A stretch of DNA of 64,000 nt, from assembly GCA_039822105.1 (NCBI GenBank), contig JBCBMW010000018.1, positions 1 to 64,000 on the forward strand, read 5' to 3'. Every line of letters begins with the position of its first letter. Position 1 is the stretch's first letter. The translations under genes were made by a program, and so were the position numbers. The notes beneath the pieces were generated by a model that worked only from the letters and a program-made list of their open reading frames with translations, did not search any database and was not told where the DNA came from. Origin of the DNA: Parvularcula sp039822105 (lineage in GTDB: Bacteria > Pseudomonadota > Alphaproteobacteria > Caulobacterales > Parvularculaceae). Shown piece after piece: positions 61,884-64,000 of this stretch.

Positions 61884-62195
61884 ATGGATCAGCCTGTCTA
61901 CAGCTTTGGCTATATCAACGTGAAGGATCACGCCGACTACATGGAGCGCTATGGCCGCCATATCCCAGCGATCATCGCAAAGTTCGGCGGAGAGTTCCTG
62001 GCGGCATCCCAAAACAACGCGTTGGTGGAGGGTGACGCCGCCGGAAACTGGGTCGTGCTCGCTCGCTTTCCAAGCAAAGAGCAGGCCCACGCATTCATGA
62101 CGTCAGAAGAGTACGCGCCCTTTGCCAAGCTGCGCCAAGACGAGTTGACCGAAGGCAGCCTCGTGATCTCGTTCTTTGATGAGCTGCCGGCCTAA
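61884..62195 (+). CDS. DUF1330 domain-containing protein
   Basis: From ATG 61884 (GGAGAA in front) the protein has 103 residues: VYSFGYINVKDHADYMERYG, FGGEFLAASQNNALVEGD, WVVLARFPSKEQAHAFMTSEEYAPF. This dimeric alpha-beta fold is related to ABM monooxygenases; the role is unknown. Its stop shares CTAA with the convergent MipA-like gene. Confidence 0.9.
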   Translation: MDQPVYSFGYINVKDHADYMERYGRHIPAIIAKFGGEFLAASQNNALVEGDAAGNWVVLARFPSKEQAHAFMTSEEYAPFAKLRQDELTEGSLVISFFDELPA

Positions 62196-62995
62196 TTGCC
62201 GCCCACGCCAGGGCCGGAGAAGAGATAGCTGATCCCCATAAAGGCACCGATGCGCCGGTCCTTTTCCACAATCGGGCTGTTGGTGATGTCGTCCGGCAAG
62301 AGGTTCATCGTGGCTGAACCATTGAGCTGAATGCGCCGAGTCAGCCTCACGCGCGCATTGGCGCCGACGAAGGGCACAAGGGTGCGGTCGCCATCATAGA
62401 AGCGCCGCTCCGGCGTCACCTCATCATTCTCGACGCCAAAGTAGTAGTCGACGAAGTTGGCGCTTTGGAACCGGACGCCGCCCAGCGGCCGTAGGGAAAT
62501 CATGCGACCGTTGCTGACCTCGAGGGTCGCCCGAGCCTCCGCTTCGAAACCGTCATGGGTGCCAGAAACGTCGGACATCGCCTGCAACTGGATCCGCAAA
62601 CGTCCCATCCGATGAACAAGGCGCCCTCCGACCTCGAACGTGCCCTCGCGGTCGTCCATCCCGGTGAGGAAATCGCTGTCCGACGCGTCATAGCCTTGGA
62701 AACGGTAGCGGCTTTCAAAAGACACCGTTGTCGTCTTGGTCGGCTTATAGAACCGGTAGGAGATGTTCGGGCCCGCGACGGTCAGGTTGCCTTTGTTGAA
62801 GATAAAGAACGGGACCGGGATGATCTGAACTTCCTCATCAAGTCCCCGATAAGGCTCAACATTAATAGCCAGCGATCCGCCCACGGCGAAGATCGTCATG
62901 TCCTTGTAGCGCTCGATTTCCTCTTGGGTCTGAGCCGCGGCTGTACTGACGAAAGCCGCCGCACCAGCAGCCAAGGGAAGGGTCAAGGAACGCAT
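62192..62995 (-). CDS. MipA/OmpV-family outer membrane protein
   Basis: From ATG 62995 (MRSLTLPLAAG) the protein has 267 residues, with a signal peptide to STAAAQ, then FAVGGSLAINVEPYRGLDEEVQIIPVPFF and repeated beta-strand segments (GPNISYRFYKPTKTTTVSFESRYRF) ending YLFSGPGVGGN. MipA/OmpV proteins are beta-barrel or scaffold proteins in the outer membrane; the function is not assigned. It lies 52 bases after parC on the same strand. Confidence 0.8.
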   Translation of the reverse strand: MRSLTLPLAAGAAAFVSTAAAQTQEEIERYKDMTIFAVGGSLAINVEPYRGLDEEVQIIPVPFFIFNKGNLTVAGPNISYRFYKPTKTTTVSFESRYRFQGYDASDSDFLTGMDDREGTFEVGGRLVHRMGRLRIQLQAMSDVSGTHDGFEAEARATLEVSNGRMISLRPLGGVRFQSANFVDYYFGVENDEVTPERRFYDGDRTLVPFVGANARVRLTRRIQLNGSATMNLLPDDITNSPIVEKDRRIGAFMGISYLFSGPGVGGN

Positions 62996-63047
62996 GAGAA
63001 TCTCCACAGGCACGATATCTTCTCACAACCTCTCGACGGCGTTAACC

Positions 63048-64000
63048 CTACGGCCGGAATTTGAGGCTGCGCGGGAAGCCTTTTGGCACCTGCTTGCCTG
63101 CGCCTCCTCGGCGCCCAACCCATGAACGCCAGGTAGGCTCAGACTGCTCGCGGCCCGCCTTATCGGTCCAGGTGAGGCCTTCTTTGGCAGTCACGATTGC
63201 GGCATCGACCAAAGATGCGGTCCCCGAGCGCTGAAAAATGACGCCCTTGCCGCGAGTCATGAGTGGCACATCAGCAATCGGAAAGACCAAAAGCTTGCGG
63301 TTCGACGTGACACTGGCGACGTGATCCTTAGGCCCTGGCGCCTGCGGTAACGCACGCGCGGCGACCATCTCGGCACCGTCAGCGAGGTTGAGCAGCTGTT
63401 TCCCCTTCCGCGTGTTCGCCACCACGTCCTTTTCCTCGACCATCAGGCCGTGACCGGCAGAGGACGCAAGAAGGAACGTGCGGCCTTCCGCGGCCAGGTC
63501 GATCGCCATGACATCCTCGCCCGCACCAAGGTCGATAATCAGCCGGATCGGCTCGCCCTGCCCGCGCCCACCAGGAAGTTCTGAAACGGCCAGCGTGTAG
63601 CTCTTGCCGTTGGTCGCGAAGGCGTAGATTTTGTCCGATGTCTGTGCATTGAGGACAAAGCGCTCTTTGTCGCCGTCTTTGTATTTGATCGTACCAGGAT
63701 CTTCTGTGTGCCCTTTAAGCGTACGGCACCAACCCTTTTCAGAGATGACGATGGTGACGGGCTCGCGTTCAACAAGATCATCAAGGTCGACATCGTCATC
63801 GGCAGGCGCATCCGTGATCTCTGTCCGCCGCGCGCCGAGGCCGTCTTTACCGCCAAACGCTTTCTTCGTCTCGCGCAGCTCGCCGATCATGGCGGTGGAC
63901 TGCTTGTCCTCCGACTTCAGAAGCGCCTTGAGCTCTTTCTGCTCGGCTTTGAGCTCCTTGTTCTCCTTTTTGATCTCCATCTCTTCGAGCTTGCGAAGAG
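63048..64000 (-). CDS. parC: DNA topoisomerase IV subunit A, C-terminal part (runs off the window)
   Basis: The frame is open to the right edge (LRKLEEMEIKKENKELKAEQ). About 317 residues are seen: a coiled-coil end of the breakage-reunion domain (LEEMEIKKENKEL, IGELRETKKAFG), then the C-terminal beta-pinwheel with EKGWCRTLKGHTE and the usual TSDKIYAFATNGKSYTLAVSELPGGRGQGEP style of blades, ending PKGFPRSLKFRP. The pinwheel is short, as in ParC rather than GyrA, and lacks the GyrA-box. It acts with ParE (25451-27445). Confidence 0.9.
   Translation of the reverse strand, partial: LRKLEEMEIKKENKELKAEQKELKALLKSEDKQSTAMIGELRETKKAFGGKDGLGARRTEITDAPADDDVDLDDLVEREPVTIVISEKGWCRTLKGHTEDPGTIKYKDGDKERFVLNAQTSDKIYAFATNGKSYTLAVSELPGGRGQGEPIRLIIDLGAGEDVMAIDLAAEGRTFLLASSAGHGLMVEEKDVVANTRKGKQLLNLADGAEMVAARALPQAPGPKDHVASVTSNRKLLVFPIADVPLMTRGKGVIFQRSGTASLVDAAIVTAKEGLTWTDKAGREQSEPTWRSWVGRRGGAGKQVPKGFPRSLKFRP

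Noticed and set aside
1..64000. CRISPR arrays, rRNA genes, complete prophage or intact insertion sequences
   Set aside because: No direct-repeat/spacer pattern, no rRNA sequence and no phage structural genes were seen; the only mobile DNA is the scar at 2.1-3.4 kb.

Overview
The window looks like a piece of an alphaproteobacterial chromosome, probably from a marine, Parvularcula- or Hyphomonas-like lineage. That placement is an inference from gene families and gene order: carA / yqeY / dnaG / rpoD, rpmH-rnpA-yidC, an MsbA-type exporter facing waaA-lpxK-lpxL, a stand-alone CobT, and a DnaG without zinc ligands. Base composition is moderately GC-rich. Roughly 1-3.8 kb, 9-11.8 kb and 45.4-46.9 kb are visibly more AT-rich and carry accessory genes.

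Left accessory part (1-11.8 kb). A long reading frame, open at the window edge, encodes a multi-pass membrane protein with a large cysteine-rich exported loop. Next comes a scar: an IS3-type transposase remnant fused to a relaxase cut at its catalytic HxH motif. A LysR regulator converges on a three-gene operon read leftward: a secreted SnoaL/NTF2-like protein, a secreted protein with two AhpD-like domains and calcium-binding thrombospondin type 3 repeats, and a DcaP-like porin. Facing this operon are two secreted proteins, one with two avidin-type domains and one pepsin-like aspartic protease. Both are rare in bacteria, and both end in the same residues (P-I-V/T-R-Q). This pair is the most unusual content of the window.

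Catabolic cluster (11.8-23 kb, minus strand). TonB-dependent receptor, small secreted cysteine protein, HyuA, HyuB and an NCS1 permease form an outer-membrane-to-cytoplasm route for a hydantoin- or oxoproline-like compound. A MalT-type LuxR regulator, abutting a cyclophilin, lies upstream.

Housekeeping part (23-64 kb). This holds tRNA-Leu(UAA), cinA, sfsA, parE, cobT, a RidA/TetR pair with a perfect palindromic operator, rpmB, an NlpD-like murein hydrolase activator, rnr, an ArsR/SRPBCC pair with twin operators, carA, yqeY, dnaG, rpoD, a small lipoprotein island, an AmpD-type amidase, the lipid A transport and synthesis genes, a sensorless histidine kinase with a MerA/Lpd-like oxidoreductase, rpmH-rnpA-yidC followed by DUF1338 and DUF427, metG, a MipA-like outer membrane protein and the C-terminal part of parC at the right edge. 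Genes are tightly packed: seven convergent pairs share exactly four bases at their stop codons, and most operon neighbours overlap by ATGA.
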